A stretch of 64,000 bases of DNA, taken from positions 186,001-250,000 of the forward strand of contig CACKNV010000001.1 in assembly GCA_902601705.1 (NCBI GenBank), given 5' to 3'. This DNA is from an uncultured Pelagibacteraceae bacterium (lineage in GTDB: Bacteria > Pseudomonadota > Alphaproteobacteria > Pelagibacterales > Pelagibacteraceae). Shown here piece by piece: positions 17,475-27,243 of this stretch. Position numbers and translations under genes: made by a program. The notes under the pieces were generated by a model that saw only the letters and a list, made by a program, of their open reading frames with translations, searched no databases and was not told where the DNA came from. How positions within the stretch are numbered: position 1 is the stretch's first letter; every line of letters begins with the position of its first letter.

Positions 17475-18601
17475 AAATACTTATTAATAGCTTTAGCAGC
17501 TAGGATTGAAGATAAAGTATTAGTTTTAAAACTTTTTAAAATCTTCTGTGTTTTTGATACTTGATCATCAATTTTGTTTGGATTATCTAAATAATTAGAA
17601 ACGACTTCAAATATTTTTTGTGGATTACAATTGGATTGGAGTAATTCTGGTATAATTTCTTTTTTAGCAGCAATATTAATAATATTCGCAAATTTAGTTT
17701 TTACTAACATCTTTATAATAAAAAAATTTATTAAACCCATCTTATATAATATTACTGACGGTATTTTGGCTTTAGATATTTCAAGAGATATCGTTCCTGA
17801 TTTAGAAACGGCGAATACTGATTTTTTTAAAATATGATCTTTAATTTTACTATCATTTATAACTTCACAATTTTTTAAATTATTCTTTTTTATGTGAAAT
17901 TGAATTAAATCGGAATATTCTTTTGTAGCATGAAAAACAAAGGAAAAATCATTATACTTTTCATTCATAAGTTTAATAAAATTTAAAAGTATCGGAGTTA
18001 AAACATCTATTTCAGACTTTCTGCTACCTGCAAAAATAGAAATTAATGCTTTATTCTTTCCTAAAATTTGATTGATATCAATCGCACTTTCAGTGGTTGA
18101 GTCAAGTAAAGGGTGTCCAACAAACTCATGGCTCATATTTTCTTTTTCAAAATAGCTTTTTTCAAAATTAAATAACAAAAGGATGTGGTCAATAAATTTT
18201 TTAATTTTTTTAACTCTACCTTCTCTCCAAACCCATACTTGAGGAGCCACATAGTGTATAGTTTTTATTTCAGGGTTTTTTATTTTAACTCTTTCAGCTA
18301 CTCTTAAGGTAAAATCGGGGCTGTCGACTGTAAATAATATATCAGGGTTAAATTTTTCTATAGCCTTAACTGTATCATTGATTTTGTTCTTAATCTTAAA
18401 AATATTTAATAATACATTGGTAAATCCTAAGTATGTTATTTCTTTAAGATCATAAATAGATCTTATTCCCAACTTTCCTAAATTTTCACCTCCAACCGAT
18501 AAGTATTCTATATTTGAATTAAGTTTATTTAATTCACCTATAACTTTTGACGCTAGTTTGTCTCCTGATGCTTCACCTGTAAGGACAAATATTTTTTTCA
18601 C
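17471..18601 (-). CDS. lpxB: Lipid-A-disaccharide synthase
   Basis: LpxB joins UDP-2,3-diacylglucosamine and lipid X into the lipid A disaccharide at the inner membrane. I place the start at the GTG at 18601 rather than a TTG five codons upstream: it begins MKKIFVLTGEASGD, the normal LpxB N-terminus, overlaps the stop of the preceding gene as GTGA, and has GGAG about 9 nt upstream. The product is 376 residues. Family blocks visible are SPDFTLRVAE, HYVAPQVWVWREGR, FVGHPLLD and SIFAGSRKSEI. It is cotranscribed with lpxI, lpxA and lpxD but separated from them by a sugar dehydrogenase gene. Confidence 0.94.
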   Translation of the reverse strand: MKKIFVLTGEASGDKLASKVIGELNKLNSNIEYLSVGGENLGKLGIRSIYDLKEITYLGFTNVLLNIFKIKNKINDTVKAIEKFNPDILFTVDSPDFTLRVAERVKIKNPEIKTIHYVAPQVWVWREGRVKKIKKFIDHILLLFNFEKSYFEKENMSHEFVGHPLLDSTTESAIDINQILGKNKALISIFAGSRKSEIDVLTPILLNFIKLMNEKYNDFSFVFHATKEYSDLIQFHIKKNNLKNCEVINDSKIKDHILKKSVFAVSKSGTISLEISKAKIPSVILYKMGLINFFIIKMLVKTKFANIINIAAKKEIIPELLQSNCNPQKIFEVVSNYLDNPNKIDDQVSKTQKILKSFKTNTLSSILAAKAINKYL

Positions 18602-19665
18602 TTTTGTAATCTCCAAATAGAACCGTCGTCTGTTATCAGAAAAATTTTTCCTGTGTTTCTCTGAATTTCAATATCTCTTATTCTTCCGATAGTTCCTTTA
18701 AATATGATTTTTTCATTAATAAATTCATTATCTTTAAATCTTATTTTTCTGAGTGATTGATCTTTAAGTGAAGTTATCAAAGCATCACCATTCCATTCTT
18801 TAAATTCGTCTCCTTTGTATATAATCATTGAACTTACCGCTATTGAAGGCACCCAATATTTAATAGCTTTTGTAAATCCTGGCTTCCATTTTGGTCCAAT
18901 TTTCGTTCCTGAATAATTTGTTCCACCCCATCCTAAAATTTTCCAACCATAGTTTTCACCATACTTAGCTTCACCAAACCAATCTCCGCCTTTTGCACCG
19001 TGATTTGTTAAATAAATTTTGTTGTCATAAGGAGATACATCCATGCCTTGAGGGTTTCTTACTCCTATTTGGTAAATCTCTGGTAGCCAATTACTTTTGC
19101 CATTAAATTTGGGATTATCTTTCGGAATCCTGCCGTCTATATGTATCTTTAAAATACTTCCAGGGTGTTTTGTGGGATCTTGTGCAATCATCCCTTCTCC
19201 TCTCTCTCCTGCTGTTATAAATAGAAAATTATCTTTTATAACGAGCCTAGATCCGAAATGATAACCGGAATTTATAGCTGGCTCAGCTCTAAAAATATTT
19301 TTAAAATTTAAATTCTTATCATTAAAATTAGCAGAAGCTACTGAGGTGCTTGATTTGCCATTTCCCCTATTTTCTGAATAGGAAACAAAAATTATTTCAT
19401 TGTGATAAAGTATTTCAAGTAATCCTCCTTGCCCATCTTCTAATATATCTAAATTATGGTTTATATTTTTTATTATTTTATCTTTTATATTAATGAATAA
19501 AATTTGACCGGATTTCTCGGTCATTAGAATTTCATTTTGGTTTTTAAAAGTAAAACTCCATGGGCTTTTAAGTCCTGAAATTATTTGATTTAATTTAAAA
19601 TCTTCAGCTTTAAGATTAAAAGTTTGAACTAAAATAATAATTAAAATTGAAATAATTATTTTCAT
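18598..19665 (-). CDS. PQQ-dependent aldose (soluble) sugar dehydrogenase family
   Basis: The 355-residue protein has a signal peptide (about residues 1-20) and a six-bladed glucose/sorbosone-dehydrogenase beta-propeller, the layout of periplasmic aldose sugar dehydrogenase YliI. Landmarks are GLKSPWSFTF at the start, GYHFGSRL with the likely catalytic His, GERGEGMIAQD, and the GVRNPQGM loop. Known members oxidise aldoses using PQQ and calcium. It overlaps lpxI by 4 bp and lpxB by 4 bp, so it is tightly embedded in the lipid A operon, which is not its usual place. PQQ synthesis genes are not in the window. Confidence 0.85.
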   Translation of the reverse strand: MKIIISILIIILVQTFNLKAEDFKLNQIISGLKSPWSFTFKNQNEILMTEKSGQILFINIKDKIIKNINHNLDILEDGQGGLLEILYHNEIIFVSYSENRGNGKSSTSVASANFNDKNLNFKNIFRAEPAINSGYHFGSRLVIKDNFLFITAGERGEGMIAQDPTKHPGSILKIHIDGRIPKDNPKFNGKSNWLPEIYQIGVRNPQGMDVSPYDNKIYLTNHGAKGGDWFGEAKYGENYGWKILGWGGTNYSGTKIGPKWKPGFTKAIKYWVPSIAVSSMIIYKGDEFKEWNGDALITSLKDQSLRKIRFKDNEFINEKIIFKGTIGRIRDIEIQRNTGKIFLITDDGSIWRLQK

Positions 19666-20450
19666 TTTACTAAAATAAACATCTTATTTTTATTTGCAAA
19701 TTTGATTGATTTAATTTTATCTAAGAAAATATTATTTTTATGTTTTAAAACTATTCCTTTTAAACCAGCAAATTTACATTGTTTTAAAGTATTTAAGCCA
19801 ACTGTAGGTAGATCTAATCTCTTGTCTTGTTTTTTTTTAGGAAATTTGACTAAAACACCATTACTTTTGTTTTTACTCTTTTTTATATTTCTTAGCATAT
19901 CTTGTGTACCTTTTTGTTTTTCGAAAATCACTGAGTTATTCCTTCCAACAGCAGCTTGGATATAGCTATAAGGCTTTGATTTATTCAAAAAATTAATTGC
20001 ATTTATAATGTTTCTCTTATCTTCATTATCTGGTTTATGTTTTGAATAATTCCCTCTTGAAAGGCTTAGCTCTGGTGTAAAAACGGTTGAACTTATCGTT
20101 TTTATACCTTCTCTTTTAAAAATATTAATTATTTCTTTTAAAATTGCAGCATCACCGATTTTTGATTTTTTTATAATCTTAGATATGTAATAGACTCCTT
20201 TAAAATCTAATCTAATTTTTGAAAACTTAGGTTTGTTAACTTTTCCAGCAAACAAAACTTTATTACAATTATTTTCCTTTAAAATTGATATTATCTTTCC
20301 AAATTGGCCAATTGAGACTTTATGTGAGTTTTTATCTTTTTTAAATAAATTTTTATTAGTTAAATCAATTATAATATATTTTTTTTTATTTTTTATTTTT
20401 CTATATATATACTTTGGAAAATCAGTTTCTCCAAAAATTAGACCAATCAT
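19662..20450 (-). CDS. lpxI: UDP-2,3-diacylglucosamine pyrophosphatase LpxI
   Basis: LpxI (DUF1009) hydrolyses UDP-2,3-diacylglucosamine to lipid X, replacing LpxH in most alphaproteobacteria. The 262-residue protein matches the family: an N-terminal domain with the VLFAGKVNKP strand, then a C-terminal domain with SYIQAAVGRNNSVI, KGTQDML, LVKFPKKKQDKRLDLPTVGLNT and a terminal lobe rich in Lys. It lies between lpxA and the sugar dehydrogenase. The position after lpxA is the normal alphaproteobacterial one. Confidence 0.92.
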   Translation of the reverse strand: MIGLIFGETDFPKYIYRKIKNKKKYIIIDLTNKNLFKKDKNSHKVSIGQFGKIISILKENNCNKVLFAGKVNKPKFSKIRLDFKGVYYISKIIKKSKIGDAAILKEIINIFKREGIKTISSTVFTPELSLSRGNYSKHKPDNEDKRNIINAINFLNKSKPYSYIQAAVGRNNSVIFEKQKGTQDMLRNIKKSKNKSNGVLVKFPKKKQDKRLDLPTVGLNTLKQCKFAGLKGIVLKHKNNIFLDKIKSIKFANKNKMFILVK

Positions 20451-20453
20451 AAT

Positions 20454-21233
20454 TTAATTTTGTGGTGAGCAAATAGGTCTTTTTTTATCCTTTTCAATAA
20501 ATTTGATTACCTCAGATACAAGCTCATTATCTTTGTACTCTCCGTTAATTTTACTCAAATTTTCATGAAGATTTTTTGATTTAAATATATCTTTAAATGC
20601 TTTATCTAATCCCATAATTTTTTTGTTTTCATACTTATTTCTTCTTAAGCCAATTAGATTTAATCCCTGCAAATAGTTTCTGTTTCCTATTGATAAACCA
20701 AAAGGAATAACGTCCTTTAAAACACCAGTCATTCCACCTATCATTGCAAGTCTTCCTATTCTTGTGAATTGTTGTACCGCTGAGTTACCACCTATGACGA
20801 CTGAGTCTTCTATTGTAACATGTCCTCCTAATGGTACATTATTTGCTATAATTACATTATTTCCAATTATACAATCATGCGCTATATGTGAGGAGATCAT
20901 AAACAAACAATTATTTCCAATTGAAGTTTTTGAACCTCCTCCTGCAGTTCCTGGATTAATTGTTACATACTCCCTTATAGTATTGTTTTCACCTATAAAT
21001 AAATTTGTTTTCTCATTTTTGTATTTCAGGTCTTGTGGTTTAGTTCCTATACTTGCAAATGGAAATATTTTTGTTCCTTTTCCTATCGTTGTGTAACCTT
21101 CAATATGAACGTTTGATAATAATTCTACATCATCTGATAATTCAACATTTGGGCCCACGTAACAAAAAGGTCCTATTTTAACTTTACTGGAAATTTTCGC
21201 ATTTTTATCAATTACGCTTGAATTGTGTATCAT
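20454..21233 (-). CDS. lpxA: UDP-N-acetylglucosamine acyltransferase
   Basis: LpxA adds the first 3-hydroxyacyl chain to UDP-GlcNAc. The 259-residue protein shows the left-handed beta-helix hexapeptide repeats through about residue 190, the SSHIAHDCIIGNN segment with the catalytic His, and GGNSAVQQFTRIGRLAMIGG. The C-terminal helical domain contains the LNLIGLRRN motif. It abuts fabZ with a one-base overlap. Confidence 0.96.
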   Translation of the reverse strand: MIHNSSVIDKNAKISSKVKIGPFCYVGPNVELSDDVELLSNVHIEGYTTIGKGTKIFPFASIGTKPQDLKYKNEKTNLFIGENNTIREYVTINPGTAGGGSKTSIGNNCLFMISSHIAHDCIIGNNVIIANNVPLGGHVTIEDSVVIGGNSAVQQFTRIGRLAMIGGMTGVLKDVIPFGLSIGNRNYLQGLNLIGLRRNKYENKKIMGLDKAFKDIFKSKNLHENLSKINGEYKDNELVSEVIKFIEKDKKRPICSPQN

Positions 21234-21685
21234 TAGTTTCTATCAACTATGGTTGCTGACCATTCTGCATCTGCCATTTTTTTATCATTTACTTTTGCTG
21301 TACCTTTATACTTCCAAACTCTACCGTGGGATCTTATAGCTTCTATTTCTAAATGAAGTTCGCAATCAGGAATAACAGGACTTCTAAATCTAGCTTTATC
21401 CACGCCCATTAAATAAACTAATTTATTTGCATATTCTTTCGGATCAATTCCATGAGCGGTTAATGCTGCAGCTGCTTGGCCAAATGCCTCGACAATTAAA
21501 ACTCCGGGCATAACTGGTTGACCAGGAAAATGCCCTTGTACGTAAAAACCATTTTTTTTGACGTACATTATCGCAGTGGCTGATTTTAATGGAACAATGT
21601 TAGTTAATTTATCGATAAGCAACATAGGTTCTCTATGTGGAAGTAAACTTTCTATATCTTTTTTATTTAATTCAATTTTACTCAT
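21233..21685 (-). CDS. fabZ: 3-hydroxyacyl-ACP dehydratase FabZ
   Basis: FabZ dehydrates 3-hydroxyacyl-ACP in fatty acid elongation and competes with LpxA and LpxD for the same pool. The 150-residue hot-dog protein shows [12 protein letters not shown], the catalytic [20 protein letters not shown] region (His and Glu), and the [12 protein letters not shown]-type strand (here VIPDCE). The ATG overlaps the lpxD stop as ATGA. Confidence 0.96.
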   Translation of the reverse strand: MSKIELNKKDIESLLPHREPMLLIDKLTNIVPLKSATAIMYVKKNGFYVQGHFPGQPVMPGVLIVEAFGQAAAALTAHGIDPKEYANKLVYLMGVDKARFRSPVIPDCELHLEIEAIRSHGRVWKYKGTAKVNDKKMADAEWSATIVDRN

Positions 21686-22650
21686 ACTTTTTTATCTTTT
21701 TTTAAAAACTCTCTGAGTGAAACGGCAGGATATCCCATGACAGTTTCTCCGTCATTAATATCTTTTACAACACCGCTTCCACCCCCAATTTTAACATTAT
21801 TTCCAATTTTTAAATGTCCTGAAACTCCAGCTTGCCCGCCTATTGATACATAATTTCCAATTTTTGAACTTCCAGCGAAACCAACCTGCCCAGCAATCAT
21901 ACAATTTGATCCAATTTTCACATTATGAGCAACATGCACTTGATTATCTAAATAAGAATTTTTTCCTATAACAGTGTTGTCTAATGACCCTCTATCAATA
22001 GTGCAAGCAGAAGCGATTTCCACATCATCTTCAATTAAAACCATTCCAATATGTGGAAACTTTATATTTTTATTTTTCATAGGAATAAAACCGAAACCCT
22101 TTTGACCTATTTTACAATTATCCTGTATCACCACTTTATTTCCTATAACAGTATATTTAATAATCACATTTGATCCTATTACACAATTATTTCCAATTTT
22201 TACATCATGCTCAATTATTGTATTAGAACCAATTATGGTATTCGAACCTATTTTTACATTTTTACCAATTAAAACATTGTTACCAAATTTTACAGATTTT
22301 AAAAATTTTTTTTGAGGTTTTTTTAAAGATAAATCTGGGTAATCAATGTCAGCTTTAACATAGATTTTATTTAGAGCTTTTGCTAACTCGAGCAATACAT
22401 TATTTACAATAATCTTTTCAACATTATTTGGTAAAAATTTTTCTAAATTGTTTGTCGTTATACAAGCGCTGGCTTTAGTATTAAATGCTAAAGATTTATA
22501 TTTAAGTGAGTCAAAAAAAGTAAGATCATTTATTTTAGCTTTATCTAATGGTGCAATATTTCTTATAACAAAATTTTTTTTTAAATTATAATCTTTAAAT
22601 ATTTTTTTTATTTGAATCTTATTTTTTTTAAAAAAAAAATTTGAATTCAT
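21682..22650 (-). CDS. lpxD: UDP-3-O-acylglucosamine N-acyltransferase
   Basis: LpxD adds the second acyl chain, on nitrogen, to the lipid A precursor. The start is placed at the ATG at 22650, because the codon before it is TTG. The 322-residue protein has the N-terminal uridine-binding domain followed by many hexapeptide repeats (about 110-300). The catalytic His region is [14 protein letters not shown], and the helix start [10 protein letters not shown] follows. The C-terminal helix is short ([11 protein letters not shown]), as in other compact LpxD proteins. Confidence 0.95.
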   Translation of the reverse strand: MNSNFFFKKNKIQIKKIFKDYNLKKNFVIRNIAPLDKAKINDLTFFDSLKYKSLAFNTKASACITTNNLEKFLPNNVEKIIVNNVLLELAKALNKIYVKADIDYPDLSLKKPQKKFLKSVKFGNNVLIGKNVKIGSNTIIGSNTIIEHDVKIGNNCVIGSNVIIKYTVIGNKVVIQDNCKIGQKGFGFIPMKNKNIKFPHIGMVLIEDDVEIASACTIDRGSLDNTVIGKNSYLDNQVHVAHNVKIGSNCMIAGQVGFAGSSKIGNYVSIGGQAGVSGHLKIGNNVKIGGGSGVVKDINDGETVMGYPAVSLREFLKKDKKV

Positions 22651-22656
22651 CAAAAA

Positions 22657-23184
22657 TTAATCGAGCTTAATAGACTTAAGTTTTTTATTTAGTAAATCAA
22701 TAATATCATTAGTAATATTAAGATTTTCATCGGCTAGCAATAAACTTTTTTTATCAATTACCATTCTTATTTTTTTATCTTTCATATAATCTTTAATAAT
22801 TGGATTTAAATTTTTAAGTAATTCATTTCTAGCTTTTTCTCTTTGCTTAGCAACTGTATTTAATAGAGTAGTTCTTTCTTTTTGTAAAAGAGCAACTTTT
22901 TTTCTTAATTCTGAAACCTTTTTTTTGTATTCATCTTCTGTAATTACTTTCTTTTGACTAATTATTTTTTTTTCTTCTTGTTGGATTGTTTTTTCTTTTT
23001 CTTTTAAATTTTTGATTCCTTTTTCAAGCTTATTTTTTAAAAAAGATTGAGCTTTTTTTCCAGCATCACTTTGATTTAAAATATATTTAAAATCTAAAAA
23101 ATAAGGGACGTTAGCGTTAGAATTTGAATTGAAACTAAAGAATATAATGAAAATAATTAATGTTTTTTTTATAAATTTCAACAT
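22657..23184 (-). CDS. OmpH/Skp-family periplasmic chaperone
   Basis: The 175-residue protein has a signal peptide (about residues 1-24, ending NSNANV) and a long charged helical region (about 45-125, rich in Lys and Glu) typical of the Skp/OmpH tentacles. It ends with the family strand VDKKSLLLADENLNIT. Skp holds unfolded outer-membrane proteins on their way to BamA. The position between bamA and lpxD is the conserved one. Confidence 0.88.
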   Translation of the reverse strand: MLKFIKKTLIIFIIFFSFNSNSNANVPYFLDFKYILNQSDAGKKAQSFLKNKLEKGIKNLKEKEKTIQQEEKKIISQKKVITEDEYKKKVSELRKKVALLQKERTTLLNTVAKQREKARNELLKNLNPIIKDYMKDKKIRMVIDKKSLLLADENLNITNDIIDLLNKKLKSIKLD

Positions 23185-23188
23185 ATAT

Positions 23189-25420
23189 TTAAAAAGTTGT
23201 TCCTAAGCTGAAGTTAAAAGACTCTGTTATGTCAGAGCTGGCTTTAGTTAAATTCTGAGACAAGGTAAATGTCATAGGACCAAGCGGTGAAATCCAACTA
23301 GCCATTGCTCCAGTTGAAGATCTCAACTTATTGCTATCATCTATACTACTGTCATAATCTACACCCCAAACGTTTCCAAAATCTAAAAATAAAATAATGT
23401 CTGTTCTTGTATCATCTGGCAATAAATTTGGTAAATTTGCTTCTAAATTTAAAGCAACTGCGTAATTTCCACCAACGTGGTCAGATCCGTCAACTGGCCC
23501 AACTTTATTTCTTTCGAAACCTCTCAACCTCCTGTTGCTTAAATTTTTTCGTTTACTTAGTCTAACATCATCCGATCCAAGACCATTAATTGTTGTAAGA
23601 AGCAGTTTACTTGATCCGATGACATTTTCATTAAGAGTTTTATATCCATTTAAACTTAGGTAATTAGATATAAATGATTTATCAGCATAAAAAGGTAAAG
23701 ATTGTCCTATAGTAAGTATTGATCCATCGGTAGGATTAAACGCCCTGTTTCTTTTATCAAAAGAAAAATTATAATTTCCTGCTATTTCTGAAAAAGTTCC
23801 GCTTTGTTTTTTAAGTGCGTCTGTAGCAAGATCATCAGTTCTTAAATCATCATAACTTGCTTCAACCCCCAAGTTTAATCTTAAATCCTGATATTGTTCA
23901 AACGAAGTACCTATCCCTAAAGAAGTAATTGTATTTTCATAACCTTGATCTGGTTTATCGTTATTTTCACTTGCTATTGAATAACTTATTGCATTACCTA
24001 AAAAATCATAATTTGGATCTGAAAAAATTATTGCTCCGCCAAGAGACTCCGTGTCCACCTCTAGTTCGAAGGTTAAAGATTGTCCTTTTCCCAACCAATT
24101 AGACTCTTTTATATTAACTGCAAAGCTACCACCATTTGTTCCTATTCCTGCTCCAGCGCTTATTTCGCCTGTTGGTTTTTCTTCTACCTGAATATCTATG
24201 ACTCTAAGGTTTTCTTCACTACCATTTTTAACTGAATAATTAACATTTTTAAAAATACCTCTAGCTTTAATTTCTGCTACTGATTTTTCAAGACCTAGCT
24301 TTGTGAATGGGTCACCCTCATCTATAATTAATTCACTTCTAATAACATCTTCATTAGTAATACTGTTTCCAACAATATTTACTCTTTCAATTGTAATTTT
24401 TTCTCCCTCAAAAATGTTAAAAACTATATTTATACTATCTTTTTCAATTATTTCCTCAACATTATGTTCTACAAATTGTAAGCTATTATTTTCTATCAAT
24501 TCATCAAGTTTTTCCAAAAGTTTTTTTACTTTAAAAGGAGAATAGTATTCGCCAATATGTTTTCTAAAATCTTTTTCTAAAGGAAAAAATATTTTATTAT
24601 CGAAAACAGGGTCTGAATTTATCGAAATTTTATTAATTGTGTAACGATTACCCTCTTCGATTGAATAAATTAAATTTACATTTTTTTCATTATTTATCTC
24701 AGCTGAATTGGAATTAATTTTCACGTCGTAAAAGCCTAGAGATTTATAATAATTCTTTAATAATCTGATATCCAAATTAATTAAATCACTACTGTAATTT
24801 GTATTCTTGGTTAAAATTTTCCAAAATTTATTTTCTTCACTAGCAATTATATCCCTTAATCTATTTGATCTAATTTTATTATTTCCAATAAATTTAATTG
24901 TAGATATTTTTGTTTTTTCACCTCTATTTATTTCTATTAATAAATCATAAGCACCATCATTTATTTTATTTAATTTTGAAACAACTTCCACAAAATTATA
25001 TCCTAGTGATGAGTAGAGTGATTTAATTGTATTTATGTCATCTGTTAAATAAGATTTTATATAAGAGCTTTTTTGTTTAAGTTTTATAATTTTTTTAATT
25101 TGATCTTTGTATTTGTTGCTTCTCTCTCCTGTAATGATCAACTGATTTATTATTGGATGCTCTTTTACATTTATATATAAGATTTCATTTTTTAAGTTTA
25201 ACTCAATTTTTTCAAAAAATTCTGTCTCATATAATTTTTTTAAAGATGTATTTAAATCTTCTTCAGTATAATTTTTTCCTATTTCAATATCTCCGTATAC
25301 CTTAATTGTTTCATTAGAAATTCTTTTGTTACCTTTTATCTCTAATTTAGATACATTCTCTGCAAAAGATTTAAATGTAAATAATAATGATATAAAAAAA
25401 TAAATTGTAAATTTAGTCAT
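23189..25420 (-). CDS. bamA: Outer-membrane protein assembly factor BamA
   Basis: BamA inserts beta-barrel proteins into the outer membrane. The 743-residue protein has a signal peptide (residues 1-20), five POTRA repeats to about residue 410, and a C-terminal 16-strand barrel. The barrel shows the conserved RRLRGF motif (surface-exposed lid loop) and a terminal Phe (SLGTTF), the outer-membrane sorting signal. It overlaps the dxr end by 8 bp. The RseP protease gene that usually lies between dxr and bamA in alphaproteobacteria is absent. Confidence 0.96.
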   Translation of the reverse strand: MTKFTIYFFISLLFTFKSFAENVSKLEIKGNKRISNETIKVYGDIEIGKNYTEEDLNTSLKKLYETEFFEKIELNLKNEILYINVKEHPIINQLIITGERSNKYKDQIKKIIKLKQKSSYIKSYLTDDINTIKSLYSSLGYNFVEVVSKLNKINDGAYDLLIEINRGEKTKISTIKFIGNNKIRSNRLRDIIASEENKFWKILTKNTNYSSDLINLDIRLLKNYYKSLGFYDVKINSNSAEINNEKNVNLIYSIEEGNRYTINKISINSDPVFDNKIFFPLEKDFRKHIGEYYSPFKVKKLLEKLDELIENNSLQFVEHNVEEIIEKDSINIVFNIFEGEKITIERVNIVGNSITNEDVIRSELIIDEGDPFTKLGLEKSVAEIKARGIFKNVNYSVKNGSEENLRVIDIQVEEKPTGEISAGAGIGTNGGSFAVNIKESNWLGKGQSLTFELEVDTESLGGAIIFSDPNYDFLGNAISYSIASENNDKPDQGYENTITSLGIGTSFEQYQDLRLNLGVEASYDDLRTDDLATDALKKQSGTFSEIAGNYNFSFDKRNRAFNPTDGSILTIGQSLPFYADKSFISNYLSLNGYKTLNENVIGSSKLLLTTINGLGSDDVRLSKRKNLSNRRLRGFERNKVGPVDGSDHVGGNYAVALNLEANLPNLLPDDTRTDIILFLDFGNVWGVDYDSSIDDSNKLRSSTGAMASWISPLGPMTFTLSQNLTKASSDITESFNFSLGTTF

Positions 25421-26591
25421 TTTTTTTTTTTATTATTTCTTTAATTTTTTTTCTCGTCCATTCGTCAACTTGAAAGATTTCTCTTAAATTAAGTGGTACT
25501 TTTATAGCATATTTTCTATATTTTCTATCTCTCATAATGATCATAATGAACTTAGATATATCCAAAAAACGTATATTTTTTTTGAGAAAATGTTCAACTA
25601 AAACCTCATTTGCTGCGTTAATTATTATTGGAGTAGACGGGTACTCAGTAATTCTGTTTTTAATTTTAATAATTGGAAATATTTTTTGATCGAGTTTCTT
25701 AAAAATTGGTTTATTACTTAAATCTGTTAAATCATTTTGTTTTTTTTTGTAAAAAATATTTATATCAACTTTGTTATCAAAAATAGCATTTGCTAAAGGA
25801 ATTACCATTGATGTATCATGAAATAGCATTTTGCTTAACCCATTTTTAAATTGAATAACAGCATGGACGAGTGAGTCTGGATGTATTAAAATATCCAGTT
25901 TATGATTAGGTATTTTAAATAACTTTTCTGCCTCAATTAATTCTAAAATTTTATTCATAAGCGTTGATGAATCAACTGTAATTTTTTTTCCCATTCTCCA
26001 TTTTGGATGATTAAGAGCTTCTTTAGGTTTGACTTGTTTTAATTTATTGTATGTATAATTAAGAAAAGGACCTCCAGAGGCTGTCAAATAGACTTTTTTA
26101 ATTTCATCTATCTTATGATTTTTTATTAATTCTAAAATAGAGAAATGTTCTGAGTCTACAGGTATAATAATTGTATTATTTTTTTTTGCAGTTTTTTCAA
26201 TTAAGTTCCATCCACATATTACTGACTCTTTATTAGCAATTAAAACTTTTGAACTTAATTTTGTCATTTCTATCGTAGGTTCTAGACCTGCCAAGCCAGG
26301 AATTGCAGATATAGTTATATCCGATTTAAAATTTTTATTGTTATAATTAAAACTTTTAAATATTTTAATTCTGTGATTTCTAAATTTGTATTTTACCCTT
26401 TTAAATACTTTTGGATTATTAACTATAAAATATTTAGGTTTGTATTTTTTAACTTGATTGCAAATTAATGGGAAATTTTTATTCGCTGATAATAAATTTA
26501 TTTTAAAACTTTTTCTGCTTGAGTCTATTATTTTAAATACATTTCGTCCTATAGAACCTGTAGACCCTAAGATTGAAATTTTTTTAATCAT
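25413..26591 (-). CDS. dxr: 1-deoxy-D-xylulose-5-phosphate reductoisomerase
   Basis: Dxr makes 2-C-methyl-D-erythritol-4-phosphate, the committed step of the MEP isoprenoid pathway. The 392-residue protein has the NADPH-binding ILGSTGSIGRN start, NKESVICGW, the metal-binding VDSEHFS block, the TASGGPF loop, HPKWRMGKKITVDSSTLMNK and EVLVEHFL in the C-terminal domain. It lies 1 bp after cdsA. Confidence 0.96.
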   Translation of the reverse strand: MIKKISILGSTGSIGRNVFKIIDSSRKSFKINLLSANKNFPLICNQVKKYKPKYFIVNNPKVFKRVKYKFRNHRIKIFKSFNYNNKNFKSDITISAIPGLAGLEPTIEMTKLSSKVLIANKESVICGWNLIEKTAKKNNTIIIPVDSEHFSILELIKNHKIDEIKKVYLTASGGPFLNYTYNKLKQVKPKEALNHPKWRMGKKITVDSSTLMNKILELIEAEKLFKIPNHKLDILIHPDSLVHAVIQFKNGLSKMLFHDTSMVIPLANAIFDNKVDINIFYKKKQNDLTDLSNKPIFKKLDQKIFPIIKIKNRITEYPSTPIIINAANEVLVEHFLKKNIRFLDISKFIMIIMRDRKYRKYAIKVPLNLREIFQVDEWTRKKIKEIIKKKND

Positions 26592-26592
26592 A

Positions 26593-27243
26593 TTAAAATA
26601 AAAATTTTAAAGCAACAAAACCTACAGGGATGCCAAATAAAATTCCATCAACTCGATCAAGAAAACCACCATGCCCTGGTAAAAATTTTCCAGTATCCTT
26701 TAATTTAGCTTTTCTTTTTAAGTATGAAAAAAAGATGTCTCCAAATTGACAGCTAATAGATACGATTACACCAATCAATAAAAATTTTAAATTTGAATTC
26801 CCTAAGAAAAAAAGGAAAATACAATATATTGTCAAACTTGAGCAAATTATTGAACCTATCGCACCAGAGATGGTTTTCTTTGGACTTATTTTTGTTAGTT
26901 TAGGACCCTTTAAAATTTTTCCAAAAATGTAGCCTCCTATATCAGAAGCTATGCAGCAAAATAAAAAAGAAAACAAAATTAATTTTATTTGAAGAAAATT
27001 GCAAAATATAAAAAAAAATAAACAAAATAAAAAAATGTAAATAATAAAAATAATATTAAAAATTAAATTTAAAAATTTTTCCTTTATAATTTTTTTTGAT
27101 ATATTTGAAAATTCTATTATTGAAAAATTTCCAACTATTATAAGAATTAAAGCCAATAGAGGTTTTGAGTAGAAAATTATAAAAATGGTGAGGATCAAAA
27201 CTATTGAAGTTGCCGTTCTTTTTTTTAAATTTTTTGAAATCAT
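26593..27243 (-). CDS. cdsA: Phosphatidate cytidylyltransferase
   Basis: CdsA makes CDP-diacylglycerol for phospholipid synthesis. At 216 residues it is shorter than E. coli CdsA (about 285), but it keeps the C-terminal catalytic signature intact: SPKKTISGAIG, then SYLKRKAKLKDTGKFLPGHGG followed by DRVDG. Several membrane spans precede it. The shortening is at the N-terminal transmembrane part, as in other streamlined alphaproteobacteria. It overlaps uppS by 4 bp. Confidence 0.93.
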   Translation of the reverse strand: MISKNLKKRTATSIVLILTIFIIFYSKPLLALILIIVGNFSIIEFSNISKKIIKEKFLNLIFNIIFIIYIFLFCLFFFIFCNFLQIKLILFSFLFCCIASDIGGYIFGKILKGPKLTKISPKKTISGAIGSIICSSLTIYCIFLFFLGNSNLKFLLIGVIVSISCQFGDIFFSYLKRKAKLKDTGKFLPGHGGFLDRVDGILFGIPVGFVALKFLF

